Position numbers and translations under genes: made by a program. Below the pieces are notes generated by a model. The model was not told the origin of the DNA and searched no databases. It saw only the letters and a list, made by a program, of their open reading frames with translations. From the NCBI RefSeq assembly GCF_012641275.1, contig NZ_JABAIA010000002.1:806001-870000 (forward strand): a DNA stretch of 64,000 nucleotides. The letters are read 5' to 3'. This document shows, in pieces, positions 1 through 8,251 of the stretch (within the stretch, counting starts at the first letter, position 1; each line of letters begins with the position of its first letter). This stretch comes from Chitinophaga varians. Lineage in GTDB: Bacteria; Bacteroidota; Bacteroidia; Chitinophagales; Chitinophagaceae.

Positions 1-271
1 TGTTGCGGCTGTCAAGGATATGTCCTTGTTCATCGGTCAGGATAAGCGGGATGGTGGTGTTGGTGGTCACTATTTCCGTGGCCAGGTTAAGGTTGGCGTC
101 GGGGGCTGATTTGAGCAGTTCCCGGTTGGCCTCTACCCAGGTGGCGACCTTTTTCCGTTCTTCATCCTGTATTTTTTTTGTCAGGTTGCTGACGAACCAT
201 ATCGTGGTCACGATAATGAGCACTGCTATGGAGGCCAGTACGAACTTCCACCCGATGTATTGTCTAAACAT
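1..271 (-). CDS. Sensor histidine kinase, N-terminal fragment (runs off the window)
   Basis: Reading leftward from an ATG at 271, an open frame of 90 codons continues to the window edge without a stop. The protein starts MFRQYIGWKFVLAS and has one strong hydrophobic segment at about residues 7-27 (WKFVLASIAVLIIVTTIWFV). A charged coiled stretch (KKIQDEERKKVATWVEANREL, about 32-52) follows, then a soluble part with ILTDEQGHILDSRN at about 77-90. A single membrane anchor followed by a short sensor-like region is typical of the first 90 residues of Bacteroidota sensor histidine kinases. The kinase core itself lies outside the window, so the family call is inferred. The gene is divergent from the glycosyltransferase at 390. 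Confidence 0.6.
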   Translation of the reverse strand, partial: MFRQYIGWKFVLASIAVLIIVTTIWFVSNLTKKIQDEERKKVATWVEANRELLKSAPDANLNLATEIVTTNTTIPLILTDEQGHILDSRN

Positions 272-389
272 ATAACTAATTTAAGCCTTATTCCGCTTTG
301 ATGATTCGGGACGATTAGCAAATATTAGAATCCTTTGTTGCATATTTGCATCTCTTTATTTTATTATTCACGCATAAACGTAATATCAT

Positions 390-1409
390 TTGCACATATT
401 GCCGTCGGTTGCTGTCGTTATATTAAATTGGAACGGAAAGGCTTTCCTGGAGAAGTTTCTGCCGTCTGTGTGCCGCTCTACTTATGGTAATTTACAGCTG
501 GTGCTGGCCGATAACGCTTCTACTGATGACAGTGTGGCGTTTGTGGAAGCGCATTACCCGTCGGTACGGATTATCCGTAATCCTTCCAACGATGGTTTTG
601 CGGGTGGTTATAATGAAGCGCTGGCACATGTGGAGGCCGATATTTATGTGTTGCTGAACCAGGACGTGGAGGTGGAGCCGGGATGGATAGAGCCGGTGGT
701 GGCGCTGATGGAGTCCGATCCCCGTATAGCTGCCTGTCAGCCTAAGATGCGGGCTTACCACCAGCCGGACGAGTTTGAGTATGCCGGCGCTGCCGGTGGG
801 TGGATGGACGTGCTGGGCTATACTTTCTGTCGTGGCCGTATCCTCTACACCACGGAAAAAGACGAGGGCCAGTATGATGATGCGCAGGACATTTTCTGGG
901 CTACGGGCGCTGCGCTCTTTATCCGGTCTGCCTGTTTCCGGGAGGTAGGTGGTTTTGACCGCGATTTTTTTGCTCATATGGAAGAGGTGGACCTCTGCTG
1001 GCGCCTGCAAAGGGCCGGGTACCGCGTTTGTTACTGCCCTGATTCCAAAGTGTTCCACGTAGGGGGCGGCAGTTTGCCACAAGGCAATCCACGCAAGCTT
1101 TATCTTAATTTCCGCAACAACCTCATGATGTTGTGGAAAAACCTGCATAGTGAAGACCGTTGGATTGTGCTGTTCCAGCGTTTTTTCCTGGATATTCTCG
1201 CTGGTGTTAAAAGCCTGGTGTCCGGCAAGCCAAAGGACATGGTGGCTATTTATCGCGCATACCGCGACTATTACCGCTGGCGGAAAACATATGTCAACAA
1301 ATACGAACTGCCGGAAGTGAAGCTGATGAAGATGAAGGGCGTTTTCCACGGAATTATGATCTGGCGCTACTATTTCCTCCGGAGGAAGAAGTTCAGGGAC
1401 CTGATATGA
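390..1409 (+). CDS. Family 2 glycosyltransferase
   Basis: A GT-A fold glycosyltransferase that transfers sugar from a nucleotide donor to a cell-surface glycan acceptor. The first strand reads VAVVILNWNG (residues 7-16), followed by LADNAST (39-45). An acidic QDVEV motif at 91-95 is the likely metal/donor site, WATGAALFIR lies near 170, and EEVDLCWRLQRAGYR near 197-211 is the acceptor-side ED/Q-RW region of rhamnosyl/galactosyl-transferase-like GT2 enzymes. There is no signal peptide; the C-terminus is basic and probably membrane-associated. No in-frame ATG precedes the first conserved strand because a stop lies at 381. Translation must therefore begin at TTG 390 or TTG 399. The 399 start would give MPSVAVVILNWNG, which is the more usual beginning for the family. 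Acceptor unknown. Confidence 0.9.
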   Translation: MHILPSVAVVILNWNGKAFLEKFLPSVCRSTYGNLQLVLADNASTDDSVAFVEAHYPSVRIIRNPSNDGFAGGYNEALAHVEADIYVLLNQDVEVEPGWIEPVVALMESDPRIAACQPKMRAYHQPDEFEYAGAAGGWMDVLGYTFCRGRILYTTEKDEGQYDDAQDIFWATGAALFIRSACFREVGGFDRDFFAHMEEVDLCWRLQRAGYRVCYCPDSKVFHVGGGSLPQGNPRKLYLNFRNNLMMLWKNLHSEDRWIVLFQRFFLDILAGVKSLVSGKPKDMVAIYRAYRDYYRWRKTYVNKYELPEVKLMKMKGVFHGIMIWRYYFLRRKKFRDLI

Positions 1410-1481
1410 CAATCAGGGAATATGCCCGTTTTTCTTGCTAAAATATCCCGATAACTAAATAAATAAATCCAAAATATTTGT

Positions 1482-1489
1482 TAGGTTTG
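1482..1489 (+). promoter_or_regulatory. Bacteroidota -7 promoter element (TAGGTTTG)
   Basis: TAGGTTTG matches the TAnnTTTG consensus of the Bacteroidota primary sigma factor and lies 20 bases before the ATG at 1509. I see no clear TTG/TTTG -33 partner, so this is a -7-only match. Confidence 0.4.
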
Positions 1490-1508
1490 CACCGGAAATA
1501 AACTGAAT

Positions 1509-1709
1509 ATGGAACACAATACCGTAGAAAATAAGAATGACATCACCCGCGACAGGGTTTCCCGCTCCCGTTTCTTTTATTATGTGGGTCTGTTTTGTTT
1601 AGTGGCATTTATGCTGGGAGGTTGCTACAATCTGTATAAACACAAATACCAGGGCAAACCTGATGTGACTGTTCAGGAAAGTTCCTTGTATAATCCAAAA
1701 TATAAATAA
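1509..1709 (+). CDS. Small single-pass membrane protein or lipoprotein, unknown function
   Basis: A 66-residue protein I do not recognise. A charged N-terminus (about 25 residues, rich in N, D, R) leads into one hydrophobic segment, FFYYVGLFCLVAFMLGGC (about 22-39), then a basic and polar tail ending YNPKYK. The LGGC at the end of the hydrophobic run resembles a lipobox, but the long charged leader is unusual for a lipoprotein signal, so a simple membrane anchor is equally possible. It has its own -7 promoter element just upstream and a strong terminator downstream, so it is probably transcribed alone. Coding potential is supported by this punctuation rather than by homology. Confidence 0.6.
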   Translation: MEHNTVENKNDITRDRVSRSRFFYYVGLFCLVAFMLGGCYNLYKHKYQGKPDVTVQESSLYNPKYK

Positions 1710-1754
1710 GTAACATAGGCGATCGCTTATTTACTGCCAAACATAATTATCCAG

Positions 1755-1787
1755 CCTCCCGGTTTTGCCGGGAGGTTTTTCTTTTTC
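1755..1787 (+). terminator. Intrinsic terminator after the small membrane protein
   Basis: Perfect 8-bp stem CCTCCCGG/CCGGGAGG (1755-1762 with 1768-1775), loop TTTTG, followed by a T-rich tract TTTTTCTTTTT. It lies 45 bases after the stop at 1709 and insulates the PepSY gene. Confidence 0.85.
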
Positions 1788-1979
1788 AGCCCTCCTGATT
1801 TTCCGGAATTTTCTGATTTTGCCCCTGTTTTTGGTGGTTTTTGACGATTTTGCCTGATTTTATCTGGGTCTTGTCGTTTGATGCTTTTCCCTTTCGCGTA
1901 AATTATATTCCCGATGCGAGTAGCCTGTTAACCGATAAGCGGGGAATTTTGTAGCGTCGGATAATCCCCGCATGGCTTT

Positions 1980-3206
1980 ATGATAACAATGGTCCAACGG
2001 AAAAAGAAAGAAGCGCGCAAACCTGGTAAAAAATCTGTGGCAAGACTGGTCGTCGATAAACTGCACCTGTGGCTGGGGCTGGCCTCCGGCATTATTGTGC
2101 TGATCATCGCCGTCACCGGTTGTCTGTTTGTTTTCCAGCGGGAGATCAATGAAATGATTTACCATAAGGAGATGTTTGTGACGCCGCAGGAACAGGTCCT
2201 GCCACTGAGCGAGCTGCGGACGCGTGCGCAGCAGGCGCTGGGTGACAAACCTATCCTTTCTGTGACCACCTGGCGCTTGCCGGACCGTGCCTGGGAATTC
2301 ATGGCCTATAAAGCCAACGATACGGCATTTACCTATTTCGGCTGTGTGGAATATTATGAATCAGTGCTGGTAAATCCTTACACCGGCGCTATTAACGGCC
2401 GTATCAATTACAAATACAGTTTCTTCCCCATTGTGAAGATGATACACTGGAGCCTGCTGCTGAATACCCGCTACGGTCAACCGATAGTGGGCTGGAGCAC
2501 GGTCATCTTTGTTATTTTGCTGATTACCGGGCTGGTGATGTGGTGGCCGAAACGCTGGACCAAGGCCGCCCGCGACCAGAGCTTCAGGATTAAATGGAAA
2601 GCCGGTTTCAAACGGGTCAATTACGACCTGCATAATGTGCTTGGTTTTTACAGCCTCATCATAGCGCTGGTACTGGCCCTTACGGGGATGGTATGGGCCT
2701 TTACCTGGTTCGAAAAGGCCGTTTACGTGGCTGCTGCGGGCACTACTACGCCGCCGGCCGTGAAACAGGTCGCTTCCGGCCCGGCCACGGCTACCGCCGC
2801 CGGCAATCCGCTGGATATCGCTTTTGCCACCGCTCAGCCCCTGTTAAAAGATGCCACCCGTGTTTTCGTATATCCGGCCGCGTATCCGGAAGGAGTGCAC
2901 ACTGTTGGCGGTTACCGCGGAAAGGATATTTATTTTGGCAGTGACGAGTACCAGTTTGATCAGTACACAGGTAAAATGGTAGGGCACAGCGAATACAAAA
3001 AGAAGAACCGTGGGGAGAAACTGATCGCGATGAATTATGATATTCATGTGGGTGCTATTGGCGGACTACCCGGGAAAATTATTGCCTTTGTGATCAGTTT
3101 TATCTGTGCGTCGCTGCCGGTGACAGGCTTCTATGTGTGGTGGGGCAAACAGAAAAAATCAAAAAAGAAAGCAGTAAAACCGCTTGCACGATTGAATACG
3201 GTATAA
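1980..3206 (+). CDS. PepSY-associated TM helix protein (PiuB/iron-regulated membrane protein family)
   Basis: An inner-membrane protein of 408 residues with the four-helix PepSY_TM architecture. A basic N-terminus rich in Lys precedes helix 1 (about 31-52, LWLGLASGIIVLIIAVTG). A large extracytoplasmic loop follows, then helices near 175-192, 222-240 and 365-388. Histidines occur near the membrane ends (KLHLWLG, KMIHWSLLL, YDLHNVLGF, YDIHVGAIGG). In PiuB/FoxB-type relatives such histidines bind haem, and the proteins reduce ferric siderophores; that role is inferred here, as no siderophore gene is adjacent. The start could be the ATG at 1980 or the one three codons later. A Lys-rich tail (KKSKKKAVK) faces the cytoplasm. 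No terminator is evident after it. Confidence 0.88.
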   Translation: MITMVQRKKKEARKPGKKSVARLVVDKLHLWLGLASGIIVLIIAVTGCLFVFQREINEMIYHKEMFVTPQEQVLPLSELRTRAQQALGDKPILSVTTWRLPDRAWEFMAYKANDTAFTYFGCVEYYESVLVNPYTGAINGRINYKYSFFPIVKMIHWSLLLNTRYGQPIVGWSTVIFVILLITGLVMWWPKRWTKAARDQSFRIKWKAGFKRVNYDLHNVLGFYSLIIALVLALTGMVWAFTWFEKAVYVAAAGTTTPPAVKQVASGPATATAAGNPLDIAFATAQPLLKDATRVFVYPAAYPEGVHTVGGYRGKDIYFGSDEYQFDQYTGKMVGHSEYKKKNRGEKLIAMNYDIHVGAIGGLPGKIIAFVISFICASLPVTGFYVWWGKQKKSKKKAVKPLARLNTV

Positions 3207-3310
3207 AATTGTAATAATTTTTGTTTCTCTGAAATGGGCTATGGTATTGGTTTTTAGGAGATGATTTACAATTGTGTGCAACTATTTTTTTAAAAACTTT
3301 GAAAAAATAT

Positions 3311-3340
3311 TTTGTGTTTTCAGTCCGTTTCCTATCTTTG
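3311..3340 (+). promoter_or_regulatory. Promoter of the tRNA-Gly pair
   Basis: TTTG at 3311-3314, an 18-base spacer, then TATCTTTG at 3333-3340. This is a full match to the Bacteroidota -33/-7 promoter (TTTG-N17-23-TAnnTTTG). It lies about 90 bases before the first tRNA and is preceded by an A/T-rich tract that could act as an UP-like element. Confidence 0.85.
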
Positions 3341-3432
3341 CAATCCCAACGAAAACGCCACACGGCAAAACAAACACGCCGAAAGCGCCGACAGTCGGGA
3401 AGTTCTTAAAAGTTTTATGTTTTAAAACACCT

Positions 3433-3508
<76 letters not shown>

Positions 3509-3561
3509 AGCCGGAATGCTTTAACAGCATCATCCGTCAAAAAAAGTTCTTAGTCAAAATT

Positions 3562-3634
<73 letters not shown>

Positions 3635-3637
3635 CTA

Positions 3638-3670
3638 AAGCCTGATCATGAATATGGTCAGGCTTTTTTT
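3638..3670 (+). terminator. Terminator of the tRNA-Gly operon
   Basis: Stem AAGCCTGA (3638-3645) pairs with TCAGGCTT (3658-3665), followed directly by a run of T. It begins four bases after copy 2. Confidence 0.9.
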
Positions 3671-3751
3671 ATGTCCTGTGCTTTTAGGTATTCTCCATAA
3701 AAAAAGCGCACCGTTGCCGATGCGCCGTTTATCCATAGTTTCATTTGTTTT

Positions 3752-4918
3752 TTAGAAATCACCGCTGGCGCCGCCGCCACCGCCTGAACCGCCACCGAAA
3801 TTGGTACCGGTGTCTGCGGGCCGTGCTCCCGGCGTGAACGTCTGCGCGATGATCAGCGATTCCACTTTCAGCCGGTCTGCCATGCCAGGTTCATCAGAAG
3901 CTGCATAGGTAAACCCGTTTTTAGGCGTATGCAGGTACCTGATCAATGCCCAGGCGCCACCGGTTAGCACCAGTCCGCCAATGACCATAGCTGTTTCCAA
4001 TGGCATTACGCTGTGGTAATAACGGATGGTAAAGACGATCATAGCGATTAAAATAATGCCGGTACGCAGCAGCACCGCATCTTTTTTCCTGACGCCCAGG
4101 AATATATACAGCGGCGGAATAACAACGGTGAGTATCCAGAAAATCCATCCGCCCGGGATACCCTGGCCGGGCTTAAGTTCCAGCATAAACATGGAGTTGG
4201 TCGTTTCCCTTACTACATAATAGTTGCCCGCCATATAAAGTGTTATCAGCGATAGTACCCGCAGTAGTGTGAGGCAATCGGCATAATGGCGGAGGGCCGG
4301 GCGTTTTTCCATTTTGGTAGCGATCAGGTAAACCGCCAGCGACAAGGCCATAAGCAGAAAGGGCAATGCCTGTAAGCCGTACGGAATATACAGGGCCTGC
4401 CAGAAAATGAGCAGCAGGAAAGACAGGTAAGCTACAGCAGAAGAAACCATGTCCGCGTAGCGCAATGTGCCCAGCACGGTAAGCCCGAAAACCACCAGGG
4501 CGACGGTCTTCTCAGAAGTATTATGGGATTCGAGGAATATGCCGGTGCAGAGCAGCCCGACAGCGCTCCACAACAGCGCTTCGTTTATCCCTGACCGATA
4601 GGAGCCTTTCTGGCTGATCGCAAATTCCAACGCTCCTATACACAGGAGGGAGGCTATGACCAGCATCACCCGGAAAACGGACATCGATTCGCTGGTGATA
4701 GACAGCAGTACGAGAAAACCAGCGGTGAAAGTTGCCACGATGGTAGTGAGGATGAACAAGCCGACACGGGTAATCGGGTGGGGCGTGTACAGTTTAGCCG
4801 GGTGTGCGGCACGTACAGCTTCCAGCGTTTCGGTGCTGATGCAGCCCTGCCGGTGTGCTTTGGCTGCCTCGTTTTGTATATCGAAATTATCGAGGGTAGT
4901 AGTAGGCCAGGCAATCAT
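3752..4918 (-). CDS. Multi-pass membrane protein with Gly-rich tail, partner of the DUF2157-like gene
   Basis: A 388-residue polytopic membrane protein with about ten hydrophobic helices between residues 50 and 340. A short soluble front (about 45 residues, with GCISTETLEAVRAAHP) resembles the N-terminal helix pair of DUF2157 proteins. The last 25 residues are an extended Thr/Gly tail ending GGGSGGGGGASGDF. That tail recalls the C-terminal tails of TPM-domain membrane proteins, although no TPM domain is present. The ATG overlaps the stop of the upstream gene by four bases (ATGA at 4915-4918), so the two are translationally coupled and probably form one complex. Function unknown; DUF4401-type proteins occupy this position in other bacteria, but I cannot confirm membership. 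Confidence 0.8.
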   Translation of the reverse strand: MIAWPTTTLDNFDIQNEAAKAHRQGCISTETLEAVRAAHPAKLYTPHPITRVGLFILTTIVATFTAGFLVLLSITSESMSVFRVMLVIASLLCIGALEFAISQKGSYRSGINEALLWSAVGLLCTGIFLESHNTSEKTVALVVFGLTVLGTLRYADMVSSAVAYLSFLLLIFWQALYIPYGLQALPFLLMALSLAVYLIATKMEKRPALRHYADCLTLLRVLSLITLYMAGNYYVVRETTNSMFMLELKPGQGIPGGWIFWILTVVIPPLYIFLGVRKKDAVLLRTGIILIAMIVFTIRYYHSVMPLETAMVIGGLVLTGGAWALIRYLHTPKNGFTYAASDEPGMADRLKVESLIIAQTFTPGARPADTGTNFGGGSGGGGGASGDF

Positions 4919-5883
4919 TGTTGTTTGATTTTTTTGCTGAGGTTAACCAGGAAGAAGATGATCGCTACTGAAGATGCTATCACATAGAGGAAGCCTCCGT
5001 AGATATCGCCCAGTTGATGGAACACCGTGCGTGTCAGGAGGATCGTAAAGGCAATGTAGCCGTACAGCACCGCCAGCAGTATGAAATAAAAAGAGTGGTC
5101 GCGGAACGCGCGGTACCAGGTGAGGTATACGCCTGCTGCCGCCAGCAGGAACCACAGAAAATACCATTTTTCAAAAATGCACATGCCGGCAATGGTGGCG
5201 ATGAAGAAGATATGCACGCCGAAATTGCGATAGCTAAAGGCAAAGTGTTTTTTGAAATCACGTTTTTCCGATAGTTCCGCCATGCCCACCAGCGCTGCGC
5301 CCAGCACTGCGCCGGTATATATCAGCGAATGGTTGCTGAAGTCATTTTGCGACAGCACCTGGAATGGCGTAATGGCGATACCCGCCCAGGCGGCCAGGTT
5401 GGTGATGGCCATAGACAGGATGCCCAGATGGTCGAAGTAGTAGGCTGTAGCAAATAATACCACCATGGGAATAAAGGTGGCGAGGCCGTAGGCCGTACCA
5501 AAAGCGGTATACTGGTATTGCAGGTATCCGATAAATGTGACGAAAGTAAGGCTGCCTAACAGTAACGCATAATCGTAGAATGCATTGGGCGATTCCGTTT
5601 TTTCGCGGGAGAAAGGAGGGCGATGCCTGAAGCAGTAGGCGTAACAGCCGATGCATAGCAAAGCGATGAAAAGAAGAATAACCTGGTGGCCGATGGTGTC
5701 AATGTTTTTGTAAACCAGGATGCCGAGGCCGCCGCTCAGCAGCAATACGCCGAGGTACAGGGCTGTTTTGATTTCCCAGTGAAGGGAGAAAAGGCGGGTG
5801 GTTTCGGTGTGGGTAACACGTTGCATTTCCTCGTCACTGATCAATCCTTCTTTTTGGAGTTTGGAGAAAGTATCAATGTTCAT
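4915..5883 (-). CDS. DUF2157-like membrane protein
   Basis: 322 residues. The soluble N-terminus (MNIDTFSKLQKEGLISDEEMQRV) matches the helix-turn-helix-like start of DUF2157 proteins. About nine to ten hydrophobic helices follow from residue 40 onward (first: ALYLGVLLLSGGLGILVY). DUF2157 proteins are uncharacterised integral membrane proteins, commonly followed by a second large membrane protein, as here. The gene is first in a two-gene operon. It starts 57 bases from the divergent gluconolactonase-like gene, and the short gap contains a two-unit AATTACG heptamer repeat. Confidence 0.82.
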   Translation of the reverse strand: MNIDTFSKLQKEGLISDEEMQRVTHTETTRLFSLHWEIKTALYLGVLLLSGGLGILVYKNIDTIGHQVILLFIALLCIGCYAYCFRHRPPFSREKTESPNAFYDYALLLGSLTFVTFIGYLQYQYTAFGTAYGLATFIPMVVLFATAYYFDHLGILSMAITNLAAWAGIAITPFQVLSQNDFSNHSLIYTGAVLGAALVGMAELSEKRDFKKHFAFSYRNFGVHIFFIATIAGMCIFEKWYFLWFLLAAAGVYLTWYRAFRDHSFYFILLAVLYGYIAFTILLTRTVFHQLGDIYGGFLYVIASSVAIIFFLVNLSKKIKQQ

Positions 5884-5890
5884 TGGGTGA

Positions 5891-5903
5891 AATTACGAAT
5901 TAC
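5891..5903. repeat. Solo AATTACG heptamer pair
   Basis: AATTACGAATTAC: two copies, the second missing its last base, of the same 7-base unit that forms the large arrays at 17996-18105 and 54105-54256. It sits in the 56-base gap between divergent genes, without the opposing inverted array. Confidence 0.55.
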
Positions 5904-5939
5904 AGGCACATTTTATAATTTCTTTGCTATTTTGGGGTT

Positions 5940-6812
5940 ATGGAACTTTATCAGTCAACATTATTTTCTGCCGGCCCTTTTGAATTGGGCGAAGGCGCTT
6001 TCTGGTGGCCGGAACGTTCGGCATGGTGCTGGGTGGATATTCTGGGCCATTCTCTTTATATCATGGATAGTAAAGGCCATCGTACCCAATATCATATAGG
6101 CGAGTACGTGAGCATGATGGTGCCGGTGCAGGGCAGTAATGAGTTGTTGCTGGGGCTTCATGGCCGTGTGGCGCGTTTTTCACCGGAGCAGGGCGTAGGG
6201 CGTACGCTGGCCGTTCTGGACGGCAACCCCAGCCTCCGTTGCAATGATGGCAAGTGCGACCCCGCCGGCCGCCTGTGGATAGGCACCATGCACCTGATCA
6301 ACCAGCAGGGCAACGGCGCTTTGTATTGCCTGGACCATAACCGCCCGCCGGTAATCAAAATCCCGCAGGTCAGTATTTCCAATGGGCTGGTATGGCATGG
6401 CGACCGGATGTACTTTAATGATACGGTCACCAACAAGGTACAGGAGTTTGCTTATGATGTAAACTCCGGGGAAATCCGTTTCCTGCGTAATGCCGTGGTC
6501 ATTCCGGCGGAACTGGGATCGCCCGACGGGATGACGATAGACAGCGAAGGGATGTTGTGGATCGCCCAGTGGGGCGGTGGCGGCGTATACCGCTGGAACC
6601 CGGTCAACGGGGAGCTATTGGGCAAAATAGAGGTGCCTGCCCCGCATGTGTCCTGCTGTGTTTTTGGCGGGCCGGACATGCAGGAAATGCTGATCACGAC
6701 GGCGAGGGAGCATATGACTCCCAAACAGATTGAAGCCTATCCTATGAGTGGAAACGTGTTTCACGCCAAGCTGCCTTTTAAAGGCCTGCCTGTCAGTCAT
6801 TTTAAATATTAG
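5940..6812 (+). CDS. SMP-30/gluconolactonase family hydrolase
   Basis: A cytoplasmic six-bladed beta-propeller of 290 residues, the normal length for SMP-30/gluconolactonases, which open sugar lactones in a metal-dependent reaction. Family metal ligands are visible: the Glu in FELGEGAFWW (about residue 18), the Asn in LRCNDGKCDPAGRLWIGTM (about 100-118) and the Asp in GSPDGMTIDSEGMLWIAQWGG (about 195-215). There is no signal peptide. The gene is monocistronic, flanked by the divergent DUF2157 operon and an unrelated acetyltransferase. The substrate cannot be told from sequence; aldonolactones are the usual choice. Confidence 0.9.
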   Translation: MELYQSTLFSAGPFELGEGAFWWPERSAWCWVDILGHSLYIMDSKGHRTQYHIGEYVSMMVPVQGSNELLLGLHGRVARFSPEQGVGRTLAVLDGNPSLRCNDGKCDPAGRLWIGTMHLINQQGNGALYCLDHNRPPVIKIPQVSISNGLVWHGDRMYFNDTVTNKVQEFAYDVNSGEIRFLRNAVVIPAELGSPDGMTIDSEGMLWIAQWGGGGVYRWNPVNGELLGKIEVPAPHVSCCVFGGPDMQEMLITTAREHMTPKQIEAYPMSGNVFHAKLPFKGLPVSHFKY

Positions 6813-6858
6813 TTTAACATAGATGTAAATGTTTCACGGGAGTATCGTATTTTTTTCG

Positions 6859-6866
6859 TACATTTG
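6859..6866 (+). promoter_or_regulatory. -7 promoter element (TACATTTG)
   Basis: A perfect TAnnTTTG match 130 bases upstream of the acetyltransferase gene at 6996. No clear -33 TTTG. If used, it would give a leader of about 120 bases. Confidence 0.45.
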
Positions 6867-6995
6867 TAAGGATGAACAGGCATTTTTAGGGTATTTTAAT
6901 ACCATTCGCAGCACTATCTTATCCAACTTCCCTTTATAAATACTTCCCTTTAGTACGCTACTGAAACATTGAAGTGTATAAACTAATGAACAGTC

Positions 6996-7289
6996 ATGAA
7001 GGATTTCAAAATTATCGACAACAAAGAAGCCAGACAGTTTGAGGCGCATATCGCCGGACAGATGGCAAAGGTTATTTATGAGAGAAATGGTAGCCGCATT
7101 TTCCTGACAGGCGCAGAAGTGCCTCCGACACTGGAAAAACAAGGCGTACTGCCGATGATGCTGGGCAAAGTGATGGAGGAAATTTCTGCACAGAATATCC
7201 GGATGGTCCCTTCCAGCAAGAAAGTAGCAGAATACGTGCGCAGCAATCCTAAATGGAAAACACTGCTGGCGCATGGGCTCCACATCTAA
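6996..7289 (+). CDS. Small GNAT-type N-acetyltransferase (YidJ-like)
   Basis: A 97-residue protein corresponding to the minimal single-domain GNAT proteins (GCN5-related acetyltransferase-like, PF14542), which retain only the acetyl-CoA-binding half of the fold. FEAHIAGQMAKVIYERNGSRIFLTGAEVPPTLEKQGV (about 12-48) is the strand-strand-helix core, with the short acetyl-CoA loop PTLEKQGVLPMMLGKV. KVAEYVRSNPKW (about 77-88) matches the conserved C-terminal signature (...Y.++HPEY/W). Members are about 90-100 residues, so the gene is complete. Substrate unknown. It is convergent with the OmpH gene across a long inverted repeat. Confidence 0.8.
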   Translation: MKDFKIIDNKEARQFEAHIAGQMAKVIYERNGSRIFLTGAEVPPTLEKQGVLPMMLGKVMEEISAQNIRMVPSSKKVAEYVRSNPKWKTLLAHGLHI

Positions 7290-7308
7290 TACCGAGATGT
7301 AAAGGTTA

Positions 7309-7440
7309 TTAAATTAAACGGGCTGTTTATTTATTGGGCTGTTGCAGGAAAAGTTACTTTTTCCGAATGGCGGTTGGAGAGGAGTATCTTCAAATGGCTA
7401 CAACGAACCCAATAAATAAATCAGCCCGTTTTAATTTTAA
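7309..7440. repeat. Long inverted repeat between convergent genes
   Basis: Left arm 7309-7338 and right arm 7408-7440 are near-perfect reverse complements: AAACGGGCTG...TTTATTTATTGGG against CCCAATAAATAAATCAGCCCGTTTT. Imperfect pairing extends inward (GTTGCAG with CTACAAC), and an internal hairpin GGAAAAGT/ACTTTTTCC lies in the loop at about 7348-7363. It lies wholly in the 166-base gap between the ends of the acetyltransferase and OmpH genes. It could be a bidirectional terminator or a degenerate miniature element. Confidence 0.7.
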
Positions 7441-7455
7441 GGGTTTGAAAATTGG

Positions 7456-7953
7456 CTATTTCAGTCCCAGCTTGGCTTTCACCGGTGTCATCAGATCGTC
7501 GGCGTCTGCGCCTATCAATACTTCATCCTTGGAATTGTCAATTACCAGCGTGTAGCCTTTTTCAGCAGCAACCGCTTTCAGCGCTTTTTTTGCTTTGTCC
7601 ATGATTGGTACTAACAGCTGTTGGTCTTTGAGCTGTAATTTCTCTTCCATCCGCTGGCGGTAATCCTGGATGCTTGCCTGCGCGTCCTGTAATTCTTTTT
7701 CTTTCGACTCTTTCACCTGCTGGCTCCATTTGGTGCCAAGACTGTCATATTCCTGCAGTTTGCGCGTATATTCCGCAACGAGGTATTGTCCGTCTTTCGC
7801 CAGCTCCTGCTGATATTTTTGCAGTGTGTCAGTCGCCTGTTTAGTCTCGGGCATAGCAGCAATCAGTTGCTGGAAATTGATATAGGCAGTCTTTTGCGAA
7901 AATGCTGCAGTGCTCATCAGCAGCATCAAAGTGACAGCGCAAAAATATTTCAT
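7456..7953 (-). CDS. OmpH/Skp-family periplasmic chaperone
   Basis: 165 residues with a signal peptide (about 1-19, MKYFCAVTLMLLMSTAAFS). After it come YINFQQLIAAMPETKQA (about 24-40), the conserved small body-domain strand and helix start, and then a long helical hairpin (about 40-125) rich in K, E and Q, which forms the Skp tentacles. The C-terminal strand region AAEKGYTLVIDNSKDEVLIGADADDLMTPVKAKLGL (about 130-165) is the hallmark ending of the family. It should hold unfolded outer-membrane proteins in the periplasm. Here it is alone, not next to bamA as in many Bacteroidota; such genomes usually carry several paralogues. Confidence 0.92.
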   Translation of the reverse strand: MKYFCAVTLMLLMSTAAFSQKTAYINFQQLIAAMPETKQATDTLQKYQQELAKDGQYLVAEYTRKLQEYDSLGTKWSQQVKESKEKELQDAQASIQDYRQRMEEKLQLKDQQLLVPIMDKAKKALKAVAAEKGYTLVIDNSKDEVLIGADADDLMTPVKAKLGLK

Positions 7954-8251
7954 GATATAGTTTTCAGCAATATTATGGAATAGATATATAAGAGAATGTT
8001 AAATTGTCGTTGTGTGGGCTTATGAGGCCATTTCTCTTGATAATTTAACCGGATACCGCTCTCTCTTGGATGGGTGTTTTTTTGCGGGCTGATATCCCGT
8101 TGTTAACAATTTAATATTAATGTTAATGTATTTTTCCGCACTTTTGCGATGCTGCTGCCAGGCACTTTTATGTGAATTTTTTTGTTTCCCCGTAGGGGTA
8201 ACAGCCAACATGGGTGTCGTCTATGAAAGCATTTCAATTGGCAGAAGGACT

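Noticed and set aside
1-275. A rightward 90-codon frame at the left edge
   Set aside because: The opposite strand encodes a convincing membrane-anchored kinase N-terminus over the same bases.
6834-7283. A leftward 149-codon frame over the small acetyltransferase gene
   Set aside because: It is antisense to a conserved GNAT-type protein and has Cys/His/Phe-rich composition typical of shadow frames.
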